Assembly (NCBI GenBank): GCA_038521865.1
Contig: JBCBKO010000003.1
Span: 372,001-436,000, forward strand
Origin: CALBPI01 sp038521865
GTDB lineage: Bacteria > Pseudomonadota > Gammaproteobacteria > Steroidobacterales > Woeseiaceae
Length of the DNA: 64,000 nucleotides
Direction: 5' to 3'
Positions 22,139 through 31,906 of the stretch are shown here, in pieces. Position 1 is the stretch's first letter. Every line of letters begins with the position of its first letter. Both the position numbers and the translations under genes were made by a program. The notes under the pieces were generated by a model. The model did no database searches. It saw only the letters and a list, made by a program, of their open reading frames with translations, and had not been told where the DNA came from.

Positions 22139-24609
22139 ACGACGAGGTTGATCAACTTGTTCGGCACTACGATGACTTTGCGAATCGCTTTGCCTTCGAT
22201 GAACTGCTGAACATTCGGGTCGGCGAGCGCCATTGCCTCAACGGCATCCCGATCGACACCCGCCGCCATGGTCAACCTTGCGCGAAGCTTGCCGTTTACC
22301 TGAACTACAAACTGCACCTCGTCTTTGACAAGGGCTTGCTGATCCACTGTTGGCCAGCGCTCGTCGATCACAGCGGTTGTATGGCCGAGCGCATGCCAAA
22401 GTTCGTGCGTGACATGTGGCACGATCGGAGAGAGCAACAACACCGCCGTTCCCAACGCTTCCTGTCGAACGCTTTGGTCGGCCTCGGTGATCACTTCAAA
22501 CGCATTCACGGCGTTCAAGAGCTCCATGACACCCGCAATCGCTGTGTTGAATGTGTAGCGTCGACCCACATCGTCGGAGACTTTCGCAATAATCTCGTGA
22601 GTCTTGCGACGCATCGCCTTTTGTTCGCCACTCAAATCCGTGGGCAGGTCCCCCGCTGCTAGCGCCGAACTGACATGGCCGTGAATTGCGCGCCAGAGCT
22701 TACGCAGAAAGCGGAACGCGCCAGCGACACCATCATCGGACCATTCCAGGGCCTGTTCTGGCGGTGCCGTGAACATCATGAACAAGCGCACGGTGTCGGC
22801 ACCATACTCATCGATCAGTGCCTGCGGATCTACGGTGTTTCCCTCTGACTTCGACATTTTGCGTCCGTCTTTCAGGACCATGCCCTGGGTCAGCAGGTTG
22901 GTGAACGGCTCATCGGCTGTCGACAGCCCGAGGTCACGCATCAGCTTCTGGAAGAAGCGCGCATACAACAGATGCAGAATCGCGTGCTCGATGCCGCCGA
23001 TGTACTGATTCACAGGCAGCCAATAATGCGCACGCTCATCGAGCATGGCGTCATCACAATCGTGCGACGCGTAGCGAGCGAAATACCACGAAGACTCAAA
23101 GAACGTATCGAACGTATCGGTTTCACGACGCGCAGGATCGCCGCATACCGGACAGGTGCAATTGACGAATTCCGGCATGTCTTTCAGAGGTGAGCCTGTC
23201 CCGCTCACAACAACATCCTCAGGCAATACCACCGGCAAGTCCGCTTCCGGCACCGGAACCGCACCGCAGTTGTCGCAGTAAATTATCGGAATCGGCGTGC
23301 CCCAATAACGCTGTCGGGATACCCCCCAGTCTCGAAGACGGTAATTGACCTTGCGTACCGCCTGCTCCGACATCTCGAGGCTCTTGGCGATCGCTTCAAA
23401 TGCCGATGAAAAATCCTGACCGTCGTACTCACCCGAATTGACCGTCGTGCCCTTCTCGACATAAGCCGCTTTGGAAACATCAACGATCGTATCGTCTTTA
23501 CTGTCAATGACCTGGCGGATCGGCAGTCCGTACTTGTTCGCGAACTCCCAGTCGCGTTCATCATGTCCCGGCACAGCCATCAGCGCGCCCGTACCGTAGG
23601 ACATCAACACGAAGTTGGCGACCCAGATGGGCACAGGCTCGCCGGTGAGCGGATGGATCGCATCTATACCGAGCGGCATCCCGAGTTTCTCCCGGGTCTC
23701 GATATCCGCCTCAGCCGCACTCGTCTGCTTGCACTCAGTGATGAACTGCTTCAACTCCGGGTTAGCGGCAGCCGCGCGCTCGGCCAGCGGGTGCTCGGCG
23801 GCTACCGCCATGTAGGTCACTCCATACAGCGTGTCGGGCCGCGTGGTGAACACGCGCAAAACACCTTCGGTATCAGCGAGTTCAGCGGCGTAATCGCCAT
23901 CGACGGCGAAGTCGATCTCGAGACCTTCCGAGCGCCCGATCCAGTTGCGCTGCATGATCTTGACCGGTTCCGGCCAACCCTCGAGCTTGTCGAGATCCGC
24001 CAACAACTCATCGGCGTAGTCTGTGATCTTCATGAACCACTGCGGGATCTCACGACGCTCGACGAGCGCACCCGACCGCCAACCGCGTCCGTCGATCACC
24101 TGCTCGTTGGCCAAGACCGTATTGTCGACTGGGTCCCAATTCACCACCGACTGCTTGCGATAGACCAAGCCGCGCTCGAACAGTTTGGTAAAGAACCATT
24201 GCTCCCAGCGGTAGTACTCCGGTCGGCAGGTCGTCACCTCACGACGCCAGTCGTAGCCGAGGCCAAGCAGGTCCATCTGTCCACGCATGTACTCGATGTT
24301 TGCGTAGGTCCACTTCGCCGGCGGTACGCCATTCTTGATTGCCGCATTCTCTGCAGGCATACCAAACGCGTCCCAGCCCATAGGCTGAAGCACGTGCTTG
24401 CCTTGCATCCGGTGGTAGCGCGCGATCACGTCAGAGATTGTGAAAACCCTGACGTGCCCCATGTGCAGTTTTCCGCTGGGGTACGGGAACATGGTCAAGC
24501 AGTAGTAAGGATCAACACCTTCGATCTCGTCGACTTCGAAGCAGCGGTGCTCGTTCCAGTACTGTTGCACTCCCGGCTCGATTTGCGCGGGATGATATTG
24601 GTCTTTCAT
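22135..24609 (-). CDS. leuS: Leucyl-tRNA synthetase
   Basis: Charges tRNA-Leu. The 824-residue protein carries the class I HIGH motif as HMGH at 49-52 in the FPYPSGKLHMGHVRV segment, an editing (CP1) domain with TTRPDTLYGVTYM and GTGALMAVPGHDERDWEFA, a zinc-like region with CDNCGAVP and CTCPVCGD, and the KMSKS motif as MSKSEGNTVDP near 600. The length is close to that of other gammaproteobacterial enzymes. The 101-base gap to lnt upstream shows no clear promoter. Confidence 0.98.
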   Translation of the reverse strand: MKDQYHPAQIEPGVQQYWNEHRCFEVDEIEGVDPYYCLTMFPYPSGKLHMGHVRVFTISDVIARYHRMQGKHVLQPMGWDAFGMPAENAAIKNGVPPAKWTYANIEYMRGQMDLLGLGYDWRREVTTCRPEYYRWEQWFFTKLFERGLVYRKQSVVNWDPVDNTVLANEQVIDGRGWRSGALVERREIPQWFMKITDYADELLADLDKLEGWPEPVKIMQRNWIGRSEGLEIDFAVDGDYAAELADTEGVLRVFTTRPDTLYGVTYMAVAAEHPLAERAAAANPELKQFITECKQTSAAEADIETREKLGMPLGIDAIHPLTGEPVPIWVANFVLMSYGTGALMAVPGHDERDWEFANKYGLPIRQVIDSKDDTIVDVSKAAYVEKGTTVNSGEYDGQDFSSAFEAIAKSLEMSEQAVRKVNYRLRDWGVSRQRYWGTPIPIIYCDNCGAVPVPEADLPVVLPEDVVVSGTGSPLKDMPEFVNCTCPVCGDPARRETDTFDTFFESSWYFARYASHDCDDAMLDERAHYWLPVNQYIGGIEHAILHLLYARFFQKLMRDLGLSTADEPFTNLLTQGMVLKDGRKMSKSEGNTVDPQALIDEYGADTVRLFMMFTAPPEQALEWSDDGVAGAFRFLRKLWRAIHGHVSSALAAGDLPTDLSGEQKAMRRKTHEIIAKVSDDVGRRYTFNTAIAGVMELLNAVNAFEVITEADQSVRQEALGTAVLLLSPIVPHVTHELWHALGHTTAVIDERWPTVDQQALVKDEVQFVVQVNGKLRARLTMAAGVDRDAVEAMALADPNVQQFIEGKAIRKVIVVPNKLINLVV

Positions 24610-24710
24610 GGGTTCGGGGCGGGTCTACGGGTCAAACGCGCAGGATACCGGCATCAGCCGCTCCGGTGAATGCTTCTCCTCGGTCGGCTTGCGATGCAAG
24701 TGCTCGAGCA

Positions 24711-26177
24711 CTAGGCGGATGAGCGCCTCAAGACTCCGTGACCCACGAGGACCAACGCACTCATCAGTGCGAGCATGTCGCCGAAACGCGTGTAAGGCGT
24801 GTGTCCGGAGGCAGTGCGTACCGTCCCGGTAAGAATTGCCGGCTCAAAAGAAGCGGCACTTTCAATGACTCGACCTCGGTCGTCAATGATTGCCGTGATC
24901 CCGGTATTGGCGGCGCGCAACTGCCATCGCTGCGCCTCGGCTGAACGTGTGCGCGCAATCTGAAGATGCTGATGCGGTGCGATCGTGTCGCCAAACCAAG
25001 CATCGTTGGTGACGTTCAAGATCAATCTCGCATCCGGGAAGAATGTGAGCTGTTCACTCGCGTAGGCATCTTCGTAGCAAATGCTGGTTGCGACTGGCAG
25101 ATCCGCGACCGCCAGCGGTTCCGGCTCAGCTTTGCCCCGTTGTAGGTCCGAGAACGGCAACCCTTGCAAGCGCATCCATTCACGAACGAATGCCGGTACC
25201 GGAAAAAACTCACCGAAGGGCACGAGGTGACGCTTCGCATATTGTCTGCGTGCGCCATTGCCCAACTGAAGAATCACGTTGCTCGGTGATTCTTCCTCCT
25301 CGCGCGCAAGTATCCCAACAAACAGCGTGCTGCCTGCCGACGACGCCATGTCGTCAAGTTGGTTCAGAAACCCCGGGATTCGATCGGCGACCGTCGGTAG
25401 CGCCACTTCCGGCGTCAGCAATACGTCGGCACCGGCGTAGTCACGGACGAACGCGCCGTACCAAAGGAGCGTGCGCTCGAACTGGTCTCGGTCCCACTTC
25501 AGCTCTTGCTCCAGCCCCAGCTGCGCGAGCGCGACGCTGAGCGATTCCGCTTCGACCTTTGCGTATTGCCGATCCTGAAGCACGAAGCTGGCGACCGTGA
25601 CCGCCACCAATCCTATGGCGCCAATCCTGGCCGATTGCCCGCCATGCACGATGCCGCGCAACGAGGATGCGAGAATCAGGAGCGCGAGACTGCCTAGATA
25701 CACACCGCCAACAGGTAGCCAACCGGCGAACGGTGTGTCCGGCAGCGTATAGCCAAGGGTGAGCCACGGAAAACCGCTCAACACCCAACCCCGAAGCCAC
25801 TCCAGAATCAGAAAGATGCCTGGAAATACCAGCAGTGCCATTCCGCGGCTTCGATTCGCAAGGCGCACGGAAAGCGATGCCGTAAAGCCAAAATACAGCG
25901 CCATGATGGCGACCATCCCGAACACCAGGAAAATCGCGAGCGCCCACGGCGCCCCGCCAATGGTGACGATCGAGTGGTAAAGCCAGTAAGTCCCCGCTGT
26001 GAACGCGGCCGCACCAAAAACGAAGCCAACGCGCCACGCGCGTTTGGCAGGAAGGTCCCACCAACACCCAACCCACAGCGCCAAAAGCACAGGCGCCAGC
26101 CACCAGAGCCCGTAAGGTGCGAAAGCAAACGGCAATGCGGCGCCTAAAAGCGCCGCAACCAACAGGCGGAGTTTCAT
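24711..26177 (-). CDS. lnt: Apolipoprotein N-acyltransferase Lnt
   Basis: Inner-membrane enzyme that adds the third acyl chain to lipoproteins. The 488 residues comprise about six to seven N-terminal membrane helices and a periplasmic nitrilase-like domain with the Glu-Lys-Cys triad in LLTPEVALP, KRHLVPFGEFFP and TSICYEDAY, then a final membrane helix. It follows corC by 21 bases, the usual corC-lnt arrangement. Confidence 0.96.
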   Translation of the reverse strand: MKLRLLVAALLGAALPFAFAPYGLWWLAPVLLALWVGCWWDLPAKRAWRVGFVFGAAAFTAGTYWLYHSIVTIGGAPWALAIFLVFGMVAIMALYFGFTASLSVRLANRSRGMALLVFPGIFLILEWLRGWVLSGFPWLTLGYTLPDTPFAGWLPVGGVYLGSLALLILASSLRGIVHGGQSARIGAIGLVAVTVASFVLQDRQYAKVEAESLSVALAQLGLEQELKWDRDQFERTLLWYGAFVRDYAGADVLLTPEVALPTVADRIPGFLNQLDDMASSAGSTLFVGILAREEEESPSNVILQLGNGARRQYAKRHLVPFGEFFPVPAFVREWMRLQGLPFSDLQRGKAEPEPLAVADLPVATSICYEDAYASEQLTFFPDARLILNVTNDAWFGDTIAPHQHLQIARTRSAEAQRWQLRAANTGITAIIDDRGRVIESAASFEPAILTGTVRTASGHTPYTRFGDMLALMSALVLVGHGVLRRSSA

Positions 26178-26198
26178 GAGTGTGCCCTATTCGTGTAT

Positions 26199-27077
26199 TT
26201 AGGCCGCGTGCTCTTCGCTCTTTTCGATTCTGAACACGCTGAGCATATCGATGCGACGCCGATCGGCGCGCGTGACGACAAACCGAAAACCGTCGTATTC
26301 GATGGCCTCTCCCCGACGCGGTAATCGACCCAGCTCTGTCATCACCAGGCCACCGATCGTATCGAACTGCTCATCTGGCAAATCGCACGAGAAATGCTCA
26401 TTGAAGTCATCGATGCGAGTCAGCGCACGCACAGCGTATCTCTCAACACCGTCCCGCTCGCCGTCGCGCCGAATCCATGCGTCTTCTTCCTGATCATGCT
26501 CATCGTCGATCTCACCGACAATCTCCTCCAACACATCTTCGATGGTAAGAAGACCGGACACGCCGCCATATTCATCGACCACGATCGCCATGTGATTATG
26601 GCTGGCGCGGAATTCCTTCAGCAGCGTATTCAAACGCTTCGACTCGGGAATGAACACCGGCGGTCGCAACCAGTTGCTGACATCCAGTGGTTTGTCGAGT
26701 GGATGACCCATGCAGTTCAGGAGATCTTTGGCCAGCAAGATGCCGACGATCTCTTCGCGCTCACCGTTATGCATGGGGAAGCGACTGTGGCCCGATTCGA
26801 TGATTGCCTGCAACAGCTCACCGAACGGCACGCCGTCTTCCAACACCACCATTTGGGAGCGCGGGATCATGACCTCCCGCACCTGGGTCTCGGATACCTC
26901 CAACACACCCGTAAGCATGGAGCGCTCGTCTTCATCGAACACTTCCTGCTCACTGGCAGCGTCAATCAAGTGGAGGATTTCTTCTCGTGTCTTGGGCTCG
27001 CCTCGCAGTGCTGACAGCAATCGCTGCCAGAACCCCGTGTTCGAGCCCTGCGTACTTGGCGGTTTGTCTTCGCTCAT
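26199..27077 (-). CDS. corC: CorC/YbeX, CBS-domain protein linked to Mg/Co homeostasis
   Basis: A cytosolic 292-residue protein with an N-terminal region FWQRLLSALRGEPKTREE, a CBS pair (VREVMIPRSQMV to VSGLLTIEDVLEEIVGEI, about residues 65-190) and a C-terminal CorC_HlyC transporter-associated domain (DTIGGLVMTELGRLPRRGE). Members are linked to magnesium/cobalt efflux and to ribosome or membrane stress. The frame is open five codons further upstream, but alignment with Escherichia coli YbeX favours the ATG at 27077. It lies between ybeY and lnt as in other gammaproteobacteria. Confidence 0.93.
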   Translation of the reverse strand: MSEDKPPSTQGSNTGFWQRLLSALRGEPKTREEILHLIDAASEQEVFDEDERSMLTGVLEVSETQVREVMIPRSQMVVLEDGVPFGELLQAIIESGHSRFPMHNGEREEIVGILLAKDLLNCMGHPLDKPLDVSNWLRPPVFIPESKRLNTLLKEFRASHNHMAIVVDEYGGVSGLLTIEDVLEEIVGEIDDEHDQEEDAWIRRDGERDGVERYAVRALTRIDDFNEHFSCDLPDEQFDTIGGLVMTELGRLPRRGEAIEYDGFRFVVTRADRRRIDMLSVFRIEKSEEHAA

Positions 27078-27137
27078 GGCACCGTCAGGCAACTATGGGC
27101 CCGAAATAATAGCAACTTTTCCCCAAAACGGTATGTG

Positions 27138-27614
27138 TCACAGGTATGGATCATTGATTCCAAAGGTCTCGAGCACCTCGCGTTCAAGAGACTCCATACG
27201 CTCGGCCTCTTCAGACTCCATGTGGTCGTAGCCCAGCAAATGCAGCATTCCATGCACGGTGAGGTGCATCCAGTGGGCTTCTTCCGGCTTGTTTTGCGCC
27301 TCAGCCTCGTCTCGCACCACATCGCCACAAATCACGATATCGCCGAGATGGCGGGGCATATCAGGAGGCATAACCGCACCCGGAACGTCTTCGGTGGCAA
27401 ATGCCAGCACGTTAGTCGGCTTGTCTTTCTCGCGCCAGTCGTCGTTCAAGGATCGGATCGTTTCAGCACTGACAATGCTCAAAGACACCTCGCCCCCCTG
27501 CGCATAGCCTGCCGCACTTGCGGCACCACGAGCCGCTGACTCAAGAACACTCGTCTCCGGCATCCCCTCAGTGTCGACGCCATCGTCAACCGACACCTCC
27601 AGCGTCACCGTCAT
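27138..27614 (-). CDS. ybeY: Endoribonuclease/rRNA maturation factor YbeY
   Basis: Metal-dependent RNase involved in 16S rRNA 3' processing and late 70S quality control. The 158-residue protein has the zinc-binding motif HGMLHLLGYDH (three histidines spaced H-x3-H-x5-H) and the upstream LSIVSAETIRSLNDDWREKDKPTNVLAF segment of the family. It is 12 bases downstream of phoH and about 60 bases before corC. Confidence 0.95.
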   Translation of the reverse strand: MTVTLEVSVDDGVDTEGMPETSVLESAARGAASAAGYAQGGEVSLSIVSAETIRSLNDDWREKDKPTNVLAFATEDVPGAVMPPDMPRHLGDIVICGDVVRDEAEAQNKPEEAHWMHLTVHGMLHLLGYDHMESEEAERMESLEREVLETFGINDPYL

Positions 27615-27626
27615 CCTCGAAGAACG

Positions 27627-28622
27627 CTATTCCGGGTTATCTTTCTTCTCATACGCATCGTAAGCATCAACGATCGCCTGCACCAAAGGATGGCGCACCA
27701 CATCTCGCGAACCGAACCGGGTAATCCCGACAGCGGACACATCGCTCAAGACGCGCAGCACATGCTTAAGACCCGACAACTGCCCGGAAGGCAGGTCGAT
27801 TTGGCTGACGTCACCGGTAACGATCGCTGTCGACCCGAAGCCGATCCGCGTCAGGAACATCTTCATTTGTGCAACCGTCGTGTTCTGCGCCTCATCAAGA
27901 ATGATGAAGGATTCGTTCAACGAACGGCCGCGCATGAACGCCAGTGGTGCCACCTCGATCATGTTGCGTTCGAGCAGCTTGGCGACCTGCTCATAACCCA
28001 TCATTTCGTATAGCGCGTCATACATCGGCCGCAGGTAAGGATCTACCTTTTGCGTCAGATCACCCGGCAAAAAACCTAACCGCTCACCCGCCTCGACAGC
28101 AGGTCTCACCAGCACGATCCGGCGCACCTGATCCGCTTCCAGCGCCTCTACTGCCGCCGCGACTGCCAGATAGGTTTTGCCGGTGCCCGCCGGGCCGATG
28201 CCGAACGACAGGTCGTGTTGCCGCACCTTTGCGAGATAGTTCGTCTGGTTGGCGCCACGCGGTCGGATAAGTTTCCTTCGCGTCCGGATTACCAACTCAT
28301 CTGGTGACTCAGCAAGTGCGATATGAGGCGTGTCTTCGGACACTGGTTGCATGCCTGACTCCTGTAGGCAGATATGGATATGTTCGGGTTCGAGCCGCTC
28401 GCTGCCGGTCAATTCAAAAAGCTGGCGCAGCACGCGCTCACCGGCCTGTGCCGATGCGGCATCCCCAATGACTCTGAAATGGTTTCCGCGGTTTGCGATT
28501 TCGACGTCGAGTCGTCGTTCGATGTGCCGCAAGTGCTCATCGAATTGACCGCTGAGGTTGGCGAGCCTGGCGTTGTCCTCCGGCTCAAGAACCAAATCTC
28601 TGCTGACCAGTGAACTAGTCAA
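27627..28622 (-). CDS. ybeZ: PhoH-like ATPase (YbeZ)
   Basis: A PhoH-family P-loop ATPase that works with YbeY in RNA metabolism. The 331 residues include Walker A GPAGTGKT near 143-150, the VRPAVEAGERLGFLPGD segment, and Walker B FIILDEAQNTT. No ATG or GTG is placed suitably: the family-typical LEPEDNARL begins 12 residues in, which points to a TTG start at 28622. A weak start may keep expression low. The 113-base stretch between it and miaB holds a small TTCAGC-AAC-GCTGAA hairpin without a T-run. Confidence 0.93.
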   Translation of the reverse strand: MTSSLVSRDLVLEPEDNARLANLSGQFDEHLRHIERRLDVEIANRGNHFRVIGDAASAQAGERVLRQLFELTGSERLEPEHIHICLQESGMQPVSEDTPHIALAESPDELVIRTRRKLIRPRGANQTNYLAKVRQHDLSFGIGPAGTGKTYLAVAAAVEALEADQVRRIVLVRPAVEAGERLGFLPGDLTQKVDPYLRPMYDALYEMMGYEQVAKLLERNMIEVAPLAFMRGRSLNESFIILDEAQNTTVAQMKMFLTRIGFGSTAIVTGDVSQIDLPSGQLSGLKHVLRVLSDVSAVGITRFGSRDVVRHPLVQAIVDAYDAYEKKDNPE

Positions 28623-28735
28623 AGCGAGTTGTGTGTCCCAGACATCTCGTCATGATTCAAAGGTACAAGAGCTTTCGCCGCAGGAAAAGCCCAAAAAAGT
28701 GGTTTTTCAGCAACGCTGAATGATGCGCCCCACGA

Positions 28736-30088
28736 TTAGGCAGAGCGCGGCAAGTCGAGTTGACCGCTCGTCATGCGACCGCGCAGGGAATTCGGCAGTG
28801 CCTCAGTGATCTCCACATCAACAAATCCGCCAATGAGATCCGCCGGTCCGTCGAAGTTTACCCAGCGCATGTTCTCGGTGCGTCCTGCAAGTTGCTGAGC
28901 ATCCTTCCTCGCATGCCGTTCGACGAGCACACGTTGTGTCGTGCCGACCATAGCCGCCGAAATCTCAGACGCTTGCTGGTTGATTCGCGCCTGTAACAAT
29001 TGCAGACGCTTTTTCTTCACGTCCATCGAGACCTCATCCGGTAGAGACGCAGCCGGTGTTCCGGGACGCGCGCTGTAAATGAAGCTGAACGACTGGTCAA
29101 AACCGATCTGCGCGATCAGGTTCATCGTGTCTTCAAAATCCTTGTCTGTCTCACCCGGAAAACCAACGATGAAATCGGAACTCAGACTGATATCGGGTCG
29201 CACCGCTCTCAGCTTGCGGATCTTCTGCTTGTACTCGAGCGCCGTGTGACCGCGCTTCATCCTAGCTAGCGTTCTGTCTGAGCCGCTTTGCACTGGCAGG
29301 TGCAGGTAGTTCGCAAGCTTCGGTACGTTGGCATACGCCTCGATCAAGCTGTCGGTGAACTCCACCGGATGCGACGTGGTGAACCGGATGCGATCGATAC
29401 CATCGACCTCGGCGACAAAATGAATCAGTGTGGCAAGGTCAGCGACCTGACCATCATGCATCGGGCCGCGATAGGCATTGACGTTCTGTCCCAACAGATT
29501 GATTTCGCGCACACCGCGTTCCGCGAGTTGTGCCACCTCAACGATGACATCGTCGAAAGGTCGACTGATTTCCTCGCCGCGCGTATACGGCACCACACAG
29601 AAGCTGCAGTACTTGCTACACCCTTCCATCACCGAAACAAAAGCCGTGGGCCCTTCGGCACGCGGCTCAGGCAAACGATCAAACTTCTCAATTTCCGGGA
29701 AGGAAATATCGACGACGCTCGCCTTCTGCTGGCGCGTCTTTTCTACCAACTCTGGAAGACGATGCAGCGTTTGTGGACCGAAAACGATATCGACAAACGG
29801 CGCGCGCTTGGTGATGGCCTCGCCTTCCTGACTGGCGACGCAACCACCGACACCGATTAACAGGTTCGGGTTCTTCTCCTTCAGCGGACGCCAGCGCCCC
29901 AATTCGGAAAAGACTTTCTCAGCGGCCCTCTCCCGAATCGAACAGGTATTGACGAGCAGCACGTCGGCCTCGTCTGGCGTATCCGTCAGCGCCATTCCGT
30001 GAGACTCGGCGAGCACATCTGCCATTTTCGACGAGTCGTACTCGTTCATCTGGCAGCCGTACGTCTTGATGTAGAGTTTTCCAGTCAT
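28736..30088 (-). CDS. miaB: tRNA-2-methylthio-N6-dimethylallyladenosine synthase MiaB
   Basis: Radical-SAM methylthiotransferase that modifies A37 of tRNAs reading UNN codons. The 450 residues have the N-terminal UPF0004 domain (TYGCQMNEYDS, cysteines for the auxiliary cluster), the radical-SAM CxxxCxxC as GCSKYCSFCVVPY near 155-167, and a C-terminal TRAM domain (VLVERHARKDAQQLAGRTENM). The order miaB-phoH-ybeY-corC-lnt is the usual gammaproteobacterial set. Confidence 0.97.
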   Translation of the reverse strand: MTGKLYIKTYGCQMNEYDSSKMADVLAESHGMALTDTPDEADVLLVNTCSIRERAAEKVFSELGRWRPLKEKNPNLLIGVGGCVASQEGEAITKRAPFVDIVFGPQTLHRLPELVEKTRQQKASVVDISFPEIEKFDRLPEPRAEGPTAFVSVMEGCSKYCSFCVVPYTRGEEISRPFDDVIVEVAQLAERGVREINLLGQNVNAYRGPMHDGQVADLATLIHFVAEVDGIDRIRFTTSHPVEFTDSLIEAYANVPKLANYLHLPVQSGSDRTLARMKRGHTALEYKQKIRKLRAVRPDISLSSDFIVGFPGETDKDFEDTMNLIAQIGFDQSFSFIYSARPGTPAASLPDEVSMDVKKKRLQLLQARINQQASEISAAMVGTTQRVLVERHARKDAQQLAGRTENMRWVNFDGPADLIGGFVDVEITEALPNSLRGRMTSGQLDLPRSA

Positions 30089-30146
30089 CCCGCCATTTTA
30101 GCCCACAACGCTGCAAACGCGGAATGGCTCGGAAGCACGACGGGAT

Positions 30147-30551
30147 TCACTCAGTCGGGCTGTCCTCCGGAGCACTCACCAGATCCGGCTGCCAAAGCTC
30201 GACCTTGTGACCCTCGGGGTCAAGAAACCAGCCGAATGCACCATAGCTTTCGACAGTCACCTCATCGACCTGCTTACCGCCACCAGCAACCACCTGCGCT
30301 AGTGCCTCATGGATATCGTCGACGACAAAATTGAACATAAAGGTCTGGTCTGAGGGTTTCAGATACTCGGTATCGGCGGAGAAAACCGACCAAACGGTGG
30401 CCGATTTCTCGGGCATATTCGCGGGGAAGAACATCGTGCCGTTGTAACTGGTATCAATGTCGATTCCGAGGTGTTCCTGATACCACTTGGCGAGTGACTC
30501 ATGATTGTTGCTCTTGAAGAAAATCCCACCGACACCCAAAACTTTAGCCAT
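30147..30551 (-). CDS. Glyoxalase/VOC-superfamily protein
   Basis: A 134-residue vicinal-oxygen-chelate fold protein: two beta-alpha-beta-beta-beta units with VGGIFFKSNNHESLAKWYQEHLGI at the start and FGWFLDPEGHKVELWQP at the end, the latter holding the usual His/Glu metal-ligand strand. The substrate is unknown; bleomycin-resistance or glyoxalase-like names are family labels only. An AAGGAG a few bases before the ATG at 30551 decides that start over an upstream in-frame ATG. It lies 58 bases upstream of miaB in the same direction. Confidence 0.85.
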   Translation of the reverse strand: MAKVLGVGGIFFKSNNHESLAKWYQEHLGIDIDTSYNGTMFFPANMPEKSATVWSVFSADTEYLKPSDQTFMFNFVVDDIHEALAQVVAGGGKQVDEVTVESYGAFGWFLDPEGHKVELWQPDLVSAPEDSPTE

Positions 30552-30650
30552 CTTGCACTCCTTATACTCGACGTGACTTAGACACATAGGTTGCTAGAAT
30601 GTATAACCGACGTCCAGGTCTTAAGCGCGTGAGTGCATTGTGAGCCAACT

Positions 30651-31343
30651 ATGAGTACCCCTAAGTCACTGATTCTATTTCTGGCAGTCGCCCTGTTGGG
30701 TTTGATTGCATTCGCGCTGTTCAGTGCAAACACAAGCAATGACGCTCCACTTGCTCAAGCGATGGTCGCAGAGGCCGAACCGCCTGCTCCGCAGACCATC
30801 AACGCAAAATCGCAGCGGGACCTGCGGGCCGAATCGGGGGTTACCAAGATCGCATCCGACTATCTTGATGATGCGACGCCGGTCGATGATGCCATCCCCG
30901 AGACGCTCGAGACCCTCCGTGAACTAGGCGCAGGTGCCGAGCAAGCACTGATTACCACACCAAGCGGCATGCGGTTCGAAATGACCAAGACACTCTTGGA
31001 TGATCTCCATTTCGACGAGTTGCTCACTGCGCTGGACAGCGACCTTGTCGGACTCGACCTCGAAGCCGGTCTCTTGCCACTGATCTATGAATCCGCTGGC
31101 GAGGATGAAATCACCGTGGACAAACTCGCCTGTGGCGAAAAGGTGTGCGCCCTGCGCCTGTATGGCCCTACCCGCGATGCGCTGGAGTCCTATTTCGAGA
31201 AAGTCGCAAAAGCCGCCGAAGGCACGATGCTCTCGAAAAACTGGGAGGATCGTGAAGCACCCGGCTGGATCGAGCGCAGAGTCATTTTTGCGACCGACCA
31301 GAGCATGAACGGTTTCCTATTCGGCGATACCAGCTGGCAATAA
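30651..31343 (+). CDS. Membrane-anchored periplasmic protein of unknown function
   Basis: A 230-residue protein with one N-terminal hydrophobic helix (SLILFLAVALLGLIAFALF, about residues 6-24) and no lipobox, so probably a signal anchor or signal peptide. The rest is acidic and mostly soluble, with two cysteines (KLACGEKVCALRL) that could form a disulfide in the periplasm. It is divergent from the VOC gene and convergent with ssb, with its stop shortly before a hairpin that serves ssb. No recognisable domain. Confidence 0.65.
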   Translation: MSTPKSLILFLAVALLGLIAFALFSANTSNDAPLAQAMVAEAEPPAPQTINAKSQRDLRAESGVTKIASDYLDDATPVDDAIPETLETLRELGAGAEQALITTPSGMRFEMTKTLLDDLHFDELLTALDSDLVGLDLEAGLLPLIYESAGEDEITVDKLACGEKVCALRLYGPTRDALESYFEKVAKAAEGTMLSKNWEDREAPGWIERRVIFATDQSMNGFLFGDTSWQ

Positions 31344-31351
31344 AACAAAAA

Positions 31352-31370
31352 GGCCCGCACAAGGCGGGCC
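31352..31370 (-). terminator. Rho-independent terminator of ssb
   Basis: GGCCCGC (31352-31358) and GCGGGCC (31364-31370) form a seven-base GC stem with a five-base loop. Read on the minus strand the stem is followed by a T-rich tract (TTTTTGTTTT), the classical intrinsic terminator pattern, 27 bases after the ssb stop. On the plus strand the following sequence is not T-rich, so it is mainly one-directional. Confidence 0.85.
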
Positions 31371-31396
31371 CGAATGTTGTTGCGCTCGTTCGACGT

Positions 31397-31840
31397 TTAG
31401 AACGGTATATCGTCGTCGAAATCGCTGACTGCTGCTGGCTGCTGCTGCGCCGGTTGTTGCTGCGGTCGTTGCTGACCGCCACTCATCGGCGCACCGGCGC
31501 CGCCACGACTGCCTAGCATTTGCATTTCGTCCGCAATGACCTCTGTCGTGTAACGATCATTGCCGTTCTTGTCCTGCCATTTGCGCGTGCGCAGCTTGCC
31601 TTCTACATAGACCTGCGACCCTTTTCGAAGATACTCCGCAGAAATCTCCGCCAGGCGACCAAACATGGCGATGCTGTGCCATTCCGTGCGCTCCTGCTGC
31701 TCGCCGGTTTGTTTGTCTTTCCAGCTTTCGCTCGTCGCGATCCGCAGGTTGGTCACCGCACCGCCGCTCGGCATGTAGCGCGTTTCGGGATCCTGACCGA
31801 GATTGCCCACCAGGATGACTTTGTTGATTCCGCGTGCCAT
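31397..31840 (-). CDS. ssb: Single-stranded DNA-binding protein
   Basis: Binds and protects single-stranded DNA in replication and repair. The 147 residues comprise the OB-fold (GINKVILVGNLGQDPETR, then SWKDKQTGEQQERTEWH and VEGKLRTRKWQDKNG), a Gly/Gln-rich flexible tail, and the conserved acidic C-terminal tip DFDDDIPF that recruits partner proteins. The frame is open 20 codons further upstream, but SSB proteins start at the MARGINKV-type sequence, so the ATG at 31840 is used. A clear terminator follows. Confidence 0.97.
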   Translation of the reverse strand: MARGINKVILVGNLGQDPETRYMPSGGAVTNLRIATSESWKDKQTGEQQERTEWHSIAMFGRLAEISAEYLRKGSQVYVEGKLRTRKWQDKNGNDRYTTEVIADEMQMLGSRGGAGAPMSGGQQRPQQQPAQQQPAAVSDFDDDIPF

Positions 31841-31906
31841 TGCTCTCCCCAATCGATCGCTCTTGCCTGCAGTGTGACTGCAGAGCACTGTCTTAAACAA
31901 CCCGGA

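Noticed and set aside
23563..24669. Plus-strand open frame of 368 codons
   Set aside because: Lies wholly over leuS on the other strand and has no protein-like domain features.
28706..28720. Hairpin TTCAGC-AAC-GCTGAA between miaB and phoH as a terminator
   Set aside because: The stem is only six bases, and on the minus strand it is followed by A-rich rather than T-rich sequence, so it does not fit an intrinsic terminator.
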